Origin: Campylobacterales bacterium
GTDB taxonomy: Bacteria; Campylobacterota; Campylobacteria; Campylobacterales; Nitratiruptoraceae
NCBI GenBank assembly: GCA_027068245.1
Contig: JAMOUF010000154.1
Span: forward strand, 1-9,434
Direction of reading: 5' to 3'
DNA: 9,434 nucleotides
A model generated the notes under the pieces. That model saw nothing but the letters and a program-made list of their open reading frames with translations. It was not told the DNA's origin and ran no database searches. The position numbers and the translations under genes were made by a program. Below, one piece after another: positions 1-7,349 of this stretch (position 1 is the stretch's first letter; every line of letters begins with the position of its first letter).

Positions 1-990
1 GGCATCGCCCAGGGAGCCAGCCGCGCCGCCGGCGCCTTTGTCTCACCCAGGCTGGGACGGGGCGGGATTTTACAAAGAGTTACCAACGAAGCTTTCAGAT
101 TTGCCATCCGGTTTTATAAACAAAATTTTCCCCACCTCTTTTTTCAAACCGGTATTTTGAGAATTCCAAAGGATGAGGCAGATGCCGAAAAATTCGAGGG
201 TTATAAAGAGTTTATCGATGTGGAGCACAAGGTTTTAACGCCAAACGAGATAGATTTTTTAAAGCCCTATGCAAAAGAAGAGGGCGCCATACTCTTTCCA
301 ACGGGCGGCGTAGTGGAAGCGGCTTCTCTTTGTGAGGCCCTGTTGGAGGGTGTGGAGTTTAGAGAGGTTGAGATAGATAAAATAGAGAAAAACGGCGAGG
401 GGTTTATTTGTGGTGATATCGAGGCTAAAAACGTGATAATAGCCTCCGGGGCCTGGGATGAGCTGCTGCCAACATATATGAACCTCTCCAAAGTGGCCGG
501 TTTCAGGTTCGATGTAAAAAGCAGCCTGAGCCTTCCATACAGCGTGCATAAAAAAATCTCCATATCAAAACCCATAAATGGCCGTATCATCATAGGAGCG
601 ACCCACAGCAGGGTAGATAAAGCGGCCTCCTTCGTCAAACCCAATACCCAGCTTTTGGAGGAGGCGAAAAAAATGGTGGATAGCGAGTTTGAGATAGATG
701 GTTTTTTGTGCGGGGTCAGGCCCAGCGTAAACGACCATCTGCCATATATAGGAAAGGTGGCCGATGTTGAAAGAAGTTTTAAGCAGGGTTTTAAAAGGAG
801 GCCATCTTTGGAGGATATCGAACATACCCCTGGCCTTTATATGATTGGAGGCTTTGGGGGAAGGGGGTTTGTCTTTGGACCCCTAATGGCAAAAAAATTA
901 GTCGATTTGATACTTTATGATAAAATTGACAAAGATGTTGACAGCGACAGGTTTTTTCTAAGATGGGCCAAAAGGGGCGGAAATGTCTAA
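1..990 (+). CDS. FAD-dependent oxidoreductase, DAO family (5'-partial)
   Basis: The frame is open from base 1 to the TAA at 988-990, so about 329 codons of a gene that begins left of the window are present. The first visible residues (GASRAAGAF at codons 5-13) match the segment following the dinucleotide-binding fold in DAO-family flavoproteins (DadA, glycine oxidase, MnmC C-terminal domain). Other family marks are IIASGAW (codons 146-152), a RPSVNDHLPYIG block near 240-251 and the C-terminal FAD-contact motif GGFGGRGFVFGP (283-294). The N-terminal GxGxxG Rossmann motif is missing, presumably about 40-50 residues off the edge. A TTG at 157 could be mistaken for a start, but conserved sequence continues upstream of it. 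Substrate is unknown: an amino-acid or amine oxidase, or an MnmC2-like tRNA-modifying enzyme, are both possible. It overlaps hemH by 8 bases, so the two are probably co-translated. Confidence 0.82.
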   Translation, partial: GIAQGASRAAGAFVSPRLGRGGILQRVTNEAFRFAIRFYKQNFPHLFFQTGILRIPKDEADAEKFEGYKEFIDVEHKVLTPNEIDFLKPYAKEEGAILFPTGGVVEAASLCEALLEGVEFREVEIDKIEKNGEGFICGDIEAKNVIIASGAWDELLPTYMNLSKVAGFRFDVKSSLSLPYSVHKKISISKPINGRIIIGATHSRVDKAASFVKPNTQLLEEAKKMVDSEFEIDGFLCGVRPSVNDHLPYIGKVADVERSFKQGFKRRPSLEDIEHTPGLYMIGGFGGRGFVFGPLMAKKLVDLILYDKIDKDVDSDRFFLRWAKRGGNV

Positions 991-1918
991 AGCTATAGTT
1001 CTACTCAATATGGGCGGACCAAACAATCTGGAAGAGGTTGAGCTTTTTTTGAAAAATATGTTCAACGACAAAAACATTCTACCCATAAAAAATAGACTCT
1101 TAAGAAGATTAGTAGCCTATATGATAACCAACGCCAGAGGAAAAGAGGCCAGGAGCAACTACGAAAAACTGGGCGGAAAAAGCCCATTGAATCTCTATAC
1201 GAAACGACTTGTTGAAGCGCTTGAAGCCGCTTTGCCCGATACCTTCGTCACCCAGGCCATGCGTTATACTCCGCCCTTTGCCAAAGATGCCATAAAAGAG
1301 CTGATAGCCAGAGGGATAAAGGATGTATATCTTATACCTCTTTATCCACACTACTCCACCACTACCACAAAATCGAGCCTTGAGGATTTTTACAATACTG
1401 CCAAAGGATACGGGTTTCACGCAAGGTTTCACGACATCGCCAACTTTTATGAGAATGAAAAGTTCAACGACGCCGTTATAGAGCGGATAGAGGAGGCGGT
1501 AGAAGCCGATGAGGCAAAGGATTTCGATTTGATATTCAGCGCCCACTCCCTTCCGCAAAAAATCGTACAAAGGGGAGACCCCTATCTGTTTGAGGTGCAA
1601 GAACACGTGGAGATATTGAAGAAGAGATTGAGAGATAGATTTAACGATATACATCTGGCCTTTCAGTCCAAGCTGGGCCCCGTTAAATGGCTCGAACCCT
1701 CTTTGGAGGATAAGTTGAAAGAGATTAGGAACAGAAAAGTTCTCATATACCCCATCTCTTTTGTGCTGGATAACTCCGAGACGGAGTTCGAGCTGCATAT
1801 CGAGTATAAAGAGATAGCCAAAGCTTTGGGGTTTGAAGACTACAGAGTTGCCAGATGCCCCAACGACAGTCCAAAGTTCGTAGAGGCGCTTACGGATATA
1901 TACAAAGGTATGAGATGA
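983..1918 (+). CDS. hemH: Ferrochelatase
   Basis: The product is a 311-residue ferrochelatase, which inserts Fe(II) into a porphyrin to make heme (protoheme, or coproheme in some lineages). The length fits the compact bacterial form. The family signature is complete: SAHSLPQK then RGDPY at residues 186-201, with H188 as the expected metal-site histidine. YPHYSTTTTKSS (121-132), FQSKLGPVKWLEPSLE (227-242) and DNSETEFELHIEY (263-275), with E266 as the likely partner acid, are also typical. The ATG at 983 lies inside the end of the flavoprotein gene and is preceded by the purine-rich AAAAGGGGCGG stretch. The stop overlaps the pgi start in an ATGA. There is no obvious membrane anchor. Position in an operon with a five-heme cytochrome suggests a link to heme supply, though this is only inference from context. 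Confidence 0.97.
   Translation: MSKAIVLLNMGGPNNLEEVELFLKNMFNDKNILPIKNRLLRRLVAYMITNARGKEARSNYEKLGGKSPLNLYTKRLVEALEAALPDTFVTQAMRYTPPFAKDAIKELIARGIKDVYLIPLYPHYSTTTTKSSLEDFYNTAKGYGFHARFHDIANFYENEKFNDAVIERIEEAVEADEAKDFDLIFSAHSLPQKIVQRGDPYLFEVQEHVEILKKRLRDRFNDIHLAFQSKLGPVKWLEPSLEDKLKEIRNRKVLIYPISFVLDNSETEFELHIEYKEIAKALGFEDYRVARCPNDSPKFVEALTDIYKGMR
1904..1908 (+). promoter_or_regulatory. Ribosome binding site deciding the pgi start
   Basis: AAAGG lies 6 bases before the ATG at 1915. It supports that ATG over the longer open frame reaching back to 1855, whose first 20 codons lie inside hemH and would encode a basic, non-conserved-looking stretch. Confidence 0.55.
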
Positions 1919-3177
1919 TAGAGAAAAAGCTTTTTTTCGATGTGAAAGAGGATAGGGAGGTTATCAAAAAAGCCTATGAGAGGATGTTGAGGGAAAAAGA
2001 GGAGGGCATAACCGGATATTACGATTTGCCGGTAAACCAGGAGGATGTAATAGAGGAGATAAACGACTATATCCACAACAACGAGTATCTATCAAAAAAC
2101 CTCATAAAAGACCTGGTGATAATTGGAATTGGCGGCTCCTCTTTGGGAACCAGGGCGATAGATACGCTGTTGAAATTTTCGCATAACAGAAATATCGTCA
2201 ATATCCACTTTTTGGAAAACCTCGACCCTCTTTATCTGATAAATTCCATCAAAGAGATAGATTTGCAAAAAGCCTTTATAGTTATCATCTCCAAGTCGGG
2301 AACCACTATAGAGACGATATCGATAGCAAAATATATATTCTGGCTGCTTAAAGACCCGCTGAAGGGTTTGGATATAGAGAAAAAGATAGCCATCATCACC
2401 GACAAGGAGTCCCCTCTTGACAGGCTTGCCAAAGAGAAGAGATGGAAGGTGTTTTACATACCCAAAAACGTGGGCGGCAGATTCTCGGTGCTAAGTCCAG
2501 TGGGACTTTTCCCCCTGGCCGTGCTGGGTTATGACATAAAGGAGCTTTTGGCGGGTGCCAATATCATAAGGGAGGAGTTTTTGAACCAGGGTATGGATAT
2601 GCTCCTTTTCAAAAAGGCCTACTACTATTTCAAACACGCCAAAGAGAAAAACATAAACATACTCTTCTCCTACTCCTCGATGTTCGAGGCGTTCAACAAG
2701 TGGTATATCCAACTTTGGGGCGAGAGCCTGGGGAAGAAGAACGAACGGGGTGAGAGAGTGGGGCTTACACCAATAGGGCTTATAGGCTCCATAGACCAGC
2801 ACTCCTTTTTGCAGCTTATCGTAGAGGGGCCAAAGGATAAGACCGTAACATTTTTGAAACTGAAAAATTTCGAGCTTCCGGTGACGGTTCCCCATCTCTC
2901 CTTGCCATATCTTGAGACTACCGACTTTGTAAACGGCAGGCGTTTTCAAACCATCATCAACACCCAGTGCGACGCTACGATGGAGAGCGTCATAAAAGCG
3001 GACGTGCCCGTGGATTTGATAGAGATAAACGAGCTTAACGAGCGTAGCACCGGGTACCTTATATACTATTTTGAGCTTTTGACCTCAGCTTTGGGAGCTA
3101 TGCTTGGGATTGACACCTACAACCAGCCAGGGGTTGAGATGAGTAAGATGCTTTTAAGACAGAAACTTTCAAAGTAG
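1915..3177 (+). CDS. pgi: Glucose-6-phosphate isomerase
   Basis: The 420-residue product interconverts glucose 6-phosphate and fructose 6-phosphate in the cytoplasm. It carries two SIS-type sugar-isomerase domains. Visible motifs are IGIGGSSLG (70-78), the phosphate-binding SKSGTTIET (126-134), the PGI signature NVGGRFSVLSPVG (185-197), WGESLGKK (268-275, catalytic E270), GSIDQHSF (291-298, H296) and the C-terminal QPGVEMSK (404-411, K411). All expected catalytic residues are present. The protein is shorter than the roughly 550-residue E. coli type, as is usual for many bacterial PGIs. The ATG at 1915 overlaps the hemH stop by 4 bases (ATGA), the usual signal of translational coupling; the frame is open further upstream only because it runs inside hemH. 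In an autotrophic Campylobacterota host the enzyme would mainly serve gluconeogenesis and cell-envelope sugar synthesis (inference). Confidence 0.97.
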   Translation: MIEKKLFFDVKEDREVIKKAYERMLREKEEGITGYYDLPVNQEDVIEEINDYIHNNEYLSKNLIKDLVIIGIGGSSLGTRAIDTLLKFSHNRNIVNIHFLENLDPLYLINSIKEIDLQKAFIVIISKSGTTIETISIAKYIFWLLKDPLKGLDIEKKIAIITDKESPLDRLAKEKRWKVFYIPKNVGGRFSVLSPVGLFPLAVLGYDIKELLAGANIIREEFLNQGMDMLLFKKAYYYFKHAKEKNINILFSYSSMFEAFNKWYIQLWGESLGKKNERGERVGLTPIGLIGSIDQHSFLQLIVEGPKDKTVTFLKLKNFELPVTVPHLSLPYLETTDFVNGRRFQTIINTQCDATMESVIKADVPVDLIEINELNERSTGYLIYYFELLTSALGAMLGIDTYNQPGVEMSKMLLRQKLSK

Positions 3178-3181
3178 AGCC

Positions 3182-4084
3182 ATGGTGGGATATGTATACG
3201 ACGATATCTTTACACTGCACGGAGTCGACAGCCATATTGAGAACAGGCACAGGGTTTTGACGATAAACGAGGTGGCTAAAAATTTTCCCTTTTTACGGTT
3301 GAACGCATTAAAAGCCGAAAAAGAGGAGCTCTATAAAATCCATCAAAGGGAGTATGTGGACTGGGTGGAGAGAGCGTATGATGAGGGGTACAGGTTTATC
3401 CTGAACGAAGATACGGTTTTGACTAAAGATAGTTTCAAAGTAGCCTCATATGCGGCCGGCTCCACGAAACCCGTTGTAGATGCCTTTGCCAAAGGTATTT
3501 TGAAGAGGGCCTTTTTAAACATAAGGCCCCCGGGACACCATGCCGAGTTCAAAACGGGCCAGGGTTTTTGTATCTTCAACAATGTGGCCTTTATGGCAAG
3601 ATACGCCCAAAGCAGAGGCTTTGAAAAGATTTTGATAATAGATTTCGACGTTCACCACGGAAACGGGACCCAGGATATTTTCTACCGTGACAACACCGTT
3701 TTTTACTTCAGCACCCACGAAAGAAACAACTATCCCTACTTTACCGGAAGCGAAGATGAGATAGGAGAGGGACCGGGCGAGGGGTATAACCTAAACCGTC
3801 CATATGGGGACTACTGTGACGATGAGACGCTTTTAAGGCTCTACGACGACCTGCCTGATTGGTTTGATTTCGATATGGTTTTGGTGAGTGCCGGATATGA
3901 TTTGATGAGAGAGGAGTTTATCAGCACCGCCCAGATAACTTTCGAGGGACTGCGCTCTTTGATAAAGAAAATAATCGGTTTTTCAAAAGGAAAACCCGTG
4001 GCCTTTTTACTGGAGGGAGGATATGAGCTGAGCTCTCTTGCAAAAAGTGCCGAGGTTACCTTTGAAGAGCTGTTTAAGGAGTGA
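3182..4084 (+). CDS. Histone deacetylase family protein (class II-type, Zn-dependent)
   Basis: The 300-residue product is a complete arginase/deacetylase-fold hydrolase of the histone deacetylase superfamily, which removes acetyl groups from lysines or acetylated polyamines using zinc. Motifs in order are IHQREYVDWV (53-62), the active-site IRPPGHHAE (114-122, H119/H120), GFCIFNN (128-134), DFDVHHGNGTQD (154-165, zinc ligands D156 and H158), SAGYD (236-240, third ligand D240) and LEGGYELSS (277-285, transition-state Y281). No catalytic residue is missing. The motif style is closer to class II HDACs than to AcuC. No signal peptide is seen, so it should be cytoplasmic. The ATG lies 4 bases after the pgi stop and its Shine-Dalgarno is weak, which suggests coupling to pgi. 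The substrate cannot be told from sequence: protein lysine deacetylase, acetylpolyamine amidohydrolase or a small-molecule deacetylase are all open. Confidence 0.93.
   Translation: MVGYVYDDIFTLHGVDSHIENRHRVLTINEVAKNFPFLRLNALKAEKEELYKIHQREYVDWVERAYDEGYRFILNEDTVLTKDSFKVASYAAGSTKPVVDAFAKGILKRAFLNIRPPGHHAEFKTGQGFCIFNNVAFMARYAQSRGFEKILIIDFDVHHGNGTQDIFYRDNTVFYFSTHERNNYPYFTGSEDEIGEGPGEGYNLNRPYGDYCDDETLLRLYDDLPDWFDFDMVLVSAGYDLMREEFISTAQITFEGLRSLIKKIIGFSKGKPVAFLLEGGYELSSLAKSAEVTFEELFKE
4076..4081 (+). promoter_or_regulatory. Ribosome binding site deciding the cytochrome start
   Basis: AAGGAG lies 5 bases before the ATG at 4087. Its last G is the first base of a GTG at 4081 that is also in frame, so the GTG cannot use it and the ATG is the better start. 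Confidence 0.7.
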
Positions 4085-4086
4085 AA

Positions 4087-5187
4087 ATGTTTAAACTCGC
4101 AGCGGTTTTAATCTTTGCCATTGCGGCATATGCGAATATCTTTGCCGGAAGCGGAGTGAAAAAGTCCATGGAGATAAAAGGGGATTTCGCAAAGACAAAA
4201 CAGTGTATCCGGTGTCACCTGAAAATCTACGAGGAGTATAACAGCTCCGCCCACTTCAACTCCACTATAGAGAGGGATTTGGTCCACAAAAAGGTCTGGG
4301 AGGCTTATAAAAAAGAGACAAAATCCAAAAAGTATGGCTGCGGCAGATGTCACACCCCTTTGGTAAAAAAACTTGATATAAAAAGCCTTCCAAAACAGAA
4401 AAAGCTGACAGATGAGGCCATATCCTGCGCCTACTGTCACCGTATAGAGGCCATACACAGAGGTAAAAAATTCAATAAAAACATCATCTCCAAAAAAAAG
4501 GGGGTCTACTTTGGCACACGAGAGCCCGAAACACGTTCCAACTTCCATAAAATCGTAAACACTAACCCGATTCACAAAAATGGTGATACCTGTATGGGGT
4601 GTCACGGCTTTAAAAAGAACGGCTACGGGTTTACCGTATGCCAGACGGAGTCGAACAATACGCTAAAGCAAAACTGCATCACCTGCCATATGCCACAAAT
4701 CGAAGGGAGCCTGAGCGACCGGATAGAGAGCTCAACCCATGCATATCATGGATTTGCCGGTATCAAAAGGGGGCACAGGTTTTTACGAAAGTATGTGGAG
4801 CTGGATTTAAAGAAAAATAAAGACTCCATTGTGGTGACGCTCAAAAACCACGCCCCACACTCCCTGTTGCTCCATCCTCTAAGGGCTGCCAGGCTTGTGG
4901 TGGAGTTTTACGATAAAAATGGAAAGCCATTGAAAACGGAAAAAAGAGATTTCGTGCGTATAATAGGCAAAGAGGGCAGGCCGACGCCACCCTGGCTGGC
5001 GAAAGAGGTTGTAAAAGATAGTATGATAGGTCCGGGTGAAAAAAGAGTCTTCAAGTTCGAGCCGCCAAAGGGAGCGAAAATGGCGGTTGCCAGGCTGTTG
5101 ATATATGACATTAATCCCAAGATGGCGAAAAGACTTGGTGTGAGGTATAAAGAGATTGAGTTTAAAAAGAGTGAAATTGAGATATAG
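4087..5187 (+). CDS. Periplasmic pentaheme c-type cytochrome (cytochrome c554-like)
   Basis: The 366-residue product starts with a hydrophobic leader (residues 1 to about 20, possible cleavage near NIFAGS), so it is exported by Sec. Five CxxCH heme-binding motifs follow: CIRCH (40-44), CGRCH (85-89), CAYCH (114-118), CMGCH (169-173) and CITCH (197-201). Their uneven spacing, with an SSAHF-type histidine segment after the first, resembles the cytochrome c554/multiheme family rather than NrfA or NapB. The last 140 or so residues lack hemes and look like a beta-rich domain (KDSIVVTLKNHAPHSLLLHP at 245-264). It should carry electrons in the periplasm; its partner and any catalytic activity are not evident. 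No lipobox or C-terminal membrane anchor is seen. It begins 2 bases after the deacetylase stop and overlaps the ABC gene. Heme attachment needs the cytochrome c maturation system, which is not in this window. Confidence 0.88.
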   Translation: MFKLAAVLIFAIAAYANIFAGSGVKKSMEIKGDFAKTKQCIRCHLKIYEEYNSSAHFNSTIERDLVHKKVWEAYKKETKSKKYGCGRCHTPLVKKLDIKSLPKQKKLTDEAISCAYCHRIEAIHRGKKFNKNIISKKKGVYFGTREPETRSNFHKIVNTNPIHKNGDTCMGCHGFKKNGYGFTVCQTESNNTLKQNCITCHMPQIEGSLSDRIESSTHAYHGFAGIKRGHRFLRKYVELDLKKNKDSIVVTLKNHAPHSLLLHPLRAARLVVEFYDKNGKPLKTEKRDFVRIIGKEGRPTPPWLAKEVVKDSMIGPGEKRVFKFEPPKGAKMAVARLLIYDINPKMAKRLGVRYKEIEFKKSEIEI

Positions 5188-6904
5188 CTGGAAAAAGATA
5201 TTCAATGAGATACTCAAAGAGAGAAAGAGACTTTTTGTAGCCCAGTTTCTGGCACTTTTGGCTACTTTGGCCGCTACCCCGACACCTCTTTTGATGCCTC
5301 TTTTGGTAGATGAGGTGCTGCTTGGCAAAGGGGGTGCCTGGGTGGAGTGGCTGAGCCGTTTTCAGATAACCTCCGCCTGGGCCATAGTGGTTACGACGCT
5401 GCTGGTGACGCTTTTTTTAAGGTTTTTGTATACCGGATTGAATATATTTCAGACAAAGATATTCCAGACTATCTCCAAAAATGTAACGGCAAAAATCCGC
5501 GCGGCCGTTTTACAGCATCTAAAAGAGGTTGATTTGAGCGAGTATGAGATGCTTGGAAGCGGCAAGGTTGCCTCAAGGCTGGTTACTGACATCAATACGA
5601 TAGATTCGTTCATAAGCACATCCATAGCGAAACTGCTGGTATCTGTGCTGATGCTGCTCTTTGTCAGTCTGGTTCTACTGGTGATACACTGGCAGCTTGC
5701 CCTTTTTATACTGCTGCTTAACCCATTTGTGGTGCTTTTCTCTTCCAAAGTGGCAAGAAAAGTGGCGAGGCTCAAAAAAGAGGAGAACAGAGCCATCGAG
5801 ATATTTTCCCAGTCACTTATAGAGACGCTGGAGCTTTTCGAGGAGATTCGGGCGAACAACAAGGAGGACTACTTTTTCAAAAAGCTTATCAATCTTGTGT
5901 GGGAGATAAAGAGACGCTCGGTGGAGTTTAGCTGGAAGAGCGATGCTGGGATGAGGCTGAGTTTTTTGATTTTCGTATCCGGATTCGAGGTTTTCAGGGC
6001 GGCGGGGATACTTGCAGTGGCCTACAGCGACCTCTCCATCGGACTTATGATGGCGATTTTCGCCTATCTTTGGTTTATGATGACTCCGATACAAGACATC
6101 ATAAACATCGGATATGCGAAAAAGAGCGCCGATGTGGCGCTTAAGAGGGTGAACGAGCTTTTTGAGCTGAAAAAAGAGCCGAAATTTCCACACAAAGAGG
6201 ACCCTTTCAAACATCCACCCATAGAAATCGAGTGTAAAAGCGTCTCTTTTTCGTATGAGAGCGAAGAGATATTAAAAGATATCACTATCACCCTTCAACC
6301 TGGCAAAATATCGGCTATAGTAGGAGCGAGCGGCAGCGGAAAGACCACGCTATGCAAGCTTATTGCCGGCTTTTACCCACCAAAAGGGGGCGATATACTC
6401 TATAACCAAATCTCTTACAAACTTATAGGACTTCCCTTTATCCGGCAAAACGTCTCTATGGTTTTGCAAAACACCCGCCTTTTTAACGATACCATCCGTT
6501 TTAACGTTACTTTGGGTAAAGATATTGATGATGAGAAGATTTGGAAGGCTCTGGAGATGGCCCAGATAGCCCAGAAAATCAGAAGCATGCCAAAGGGTCT
6601 CGATAGTTACGTGGGCCGGGGAGGGGTTAGGCTTAGTGGAGGGGAGCGGCAAAGAATCGCCATAGCCAGAATGATACTAAAAGAGCCCAAAGTGGTGATA
6701 CTTGACGAATCTACCTCCGCTATAGATGTTGAGACGGAGGAGAGGCTCTTTGAGGCGCTGGAGCCCTTTTTGGAAAAGAGAACCACCATTTTGATAGCCC
6801 ACAGGGCCTCCACCATAAAAAATGCGGATTACATCTTCTTTTTGAAAGAGGGAAAAATAGAAAAAGCGCTTACCTTTGATGAATATAAAGAAAAATTTGG
6901 TTAA
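5171..6904 (+). CDS. ABC transporter, membrane-ATPase fusion (MsbA-like half-transporter)
   Basis: The product (about 577 residues from GTG 5171) has an exporter-type transmembrane domain followed by an ATPase domain, the MsbA/LmrA layout that works as a homodimer. Hydrophobic segments lie near residues 25-45, 65-90, 150-190 and 265-305. The ATPase has Walker A GASGSGKT (385-392), Q-loop Q433 in LQNTRLF, signature LSGGE (488-492), Walker B VVILDE (508-513), D-loop SAID and H-loop H544, all intact. The substrate is unknown: lipid, peptide or drug are possible. There is no peptidase or substrate-binding domain. The start is uncertain. The frame opens at TTG 5156, GTG 5171 or TTG 5177, the last having AAGAG five bases upstream. 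All overlap the cytochrome by 11-32 bases, so translation is probably coupled. A link to cytochrome maturation, as with CydDC, is possible but unsupported by sequence. Confidence 0.93.
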   Translation: MKLRYSWKKIFNEILKERKRLFVAQFLALLATLAATPTPLLMPLLVDEVLLGKGGAWVEWLSRFQITSAWAIVVTTLLVTLFLRFLYTGLNIFQTKIFQTISKNVTAKIRAAVLQHLKEVDLSEYEMLGSGKVASRLVTDINTIDSFISTSIAKLLVSVLMLLFVSLVLLVIHWQLALFILLLNPFVVLFSSKVARKVARLKKEENRAIEIFSQSLIETLELFEEIRANNKEDYFFKKLINLVWEIKRRSVEFSWKSDAGMRLSFLIFVSGFEVFRAAGILAVAYSDLSIGLMMAIFAYLWFMMTPIQDIINIGYAKKSADVALKRVNELFELKKEPKFPHKEDPFKHPPIEIECKSVSFSYESEEILKDITITLQPGKISAIVGASGSGKTTLCKLIAGFYPPKGGDILYNQISYKLIGLPFIRQNVSMVLQNTRLFNDTIRFNVTLGKDIDDEKIWKALEMAQIAQKIRSMPKGLDSYVGRGGVRLSGGERQRIAIARMILKEPKVVILDESTSAIDVETEERLFEALEPFLEKRTTILIAHRASTIKNADYIFFLKEGKIEKALTFDEYKEKFG

Positions 6905-6920
6905 AATAATAAAAACCAAT

Positions 6921-6926
6921 AAGGAG
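6921..6926 (+). promoter_or_regulatory. Ribosome binding site of the acidic protein gene
   Basis: AAGGAG lies 5 bases before the ATG at 6932 and is one of the strongest sites in the window. It selects 6932 over the ATG at 6927, which directly abuts it. The 27-base AT-rich spacer before it shows no hairpin, so read-through from the ABC gene is expected. Confidence 0.7.
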
Positions 6927-6931
6927 ATGTT

Positions 6932-7342
6932 ATGGAGTTGCCAAAAAACCTGAAAGAGCTGAAAGAGTATGTTGCGGAAAACTTTGCCAAGTTAAGCGCC
7001 GAGGCCCAGCTTGAGCTGCTAAAAACCCTTCATAAATTCATAAAAAGCGAAGAGATAGTAAAAAAAGAGCTCGAGCTGGAGCAAAAACTTTTGGATGAGG
7101 AGAAGGCTACAAAAATCTGTGCCATCGACGATGAGGAGGCCGCTATTCAGGAGGAGATTTTGGAAGAGATTAGAAAACACAACCATATAGACGTTCATAT
7201 GTTCAAAGATGTGAGTGATGACCCTCGTGACGAAGATGCGAAATATGTGGACAAAACTATGGATAGGATACCAAACGATCCGAACGATCCGCTTGCGGAC
7301 TATTTAGAACAGCTCGAAGAGGAAGAGGAACCAAAAACCTGA
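6932..7342 (+). CDS. Small highly acidic protein of unknown function
   Basis: I do not recognise this 136-residue protein. Residues 1-85 look helical and rich in Glu, Lys and Leu (KNLKELKEY, then KKELELEQKLLDEEK), compatible with a coiled coil or helical bundle. The rest is strongly acidic and probably flexible, with DVSDDPRDEDAKYVDK near 92-107, a tandem NDPNDP at about 114-119 and a terminal run of glutamates. No signal peptide, membrane segment or metal-binding cluster is seen; there is one cysteine. A clear Shine-Dalgarno site, codon use like its neighbours and the last position in the operon argue that it is real. It ends 7 bases from the oppositely oriented tRNA gene. The acidity could suit binding to a basic partner, but nothing shows which. 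Confidence 0.82.
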   Translation: MELPKNLKELKEYVAENFAKLSAEAQLELLKTLHKFIKSEEIVKKELELEQKLLDEEKATKICAIDDEEAAIQEEILEEIRKHNHIDVHMFKDVSDDPRDEDAKYVDKTMDRIPNDPNDPLADYLEQLEEEEEPKT

Positions 7343-7349
7343 TATAAAG

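Noticed and set aside
1109..1798. Long minus-strand open frame (229 codons) opposite hemH
   Set aside because: It lies wholly within hemH, which has complete catalytic motifs. The reverse frame shows no recognisable domain and no credible ribosome site.
1855..1914. Extended N-terminus for pgi
   Set aside because: The first 20 codons lie inside hemH in another frame, look basic and unconserved, and the ATG at 1915 has both a ribosome site and the ATGA overlap with the hemH stop.
2491..2949. Minus-strand open frame (152 codons) opposite pgi
   Set aside because: It is antisense to the conserved catalytic core of pgi and resembles no family; it is best read as a shadow of the plus-strand codon pattern.
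4108..4605. Minus-strand open frame (165 codons) opposite the cytochrome
   Set aside because: It covers the heme motifs of the real gene in antisense, and its apparent hydrophobicity comes from complementing Lys/Glu-rich codons.
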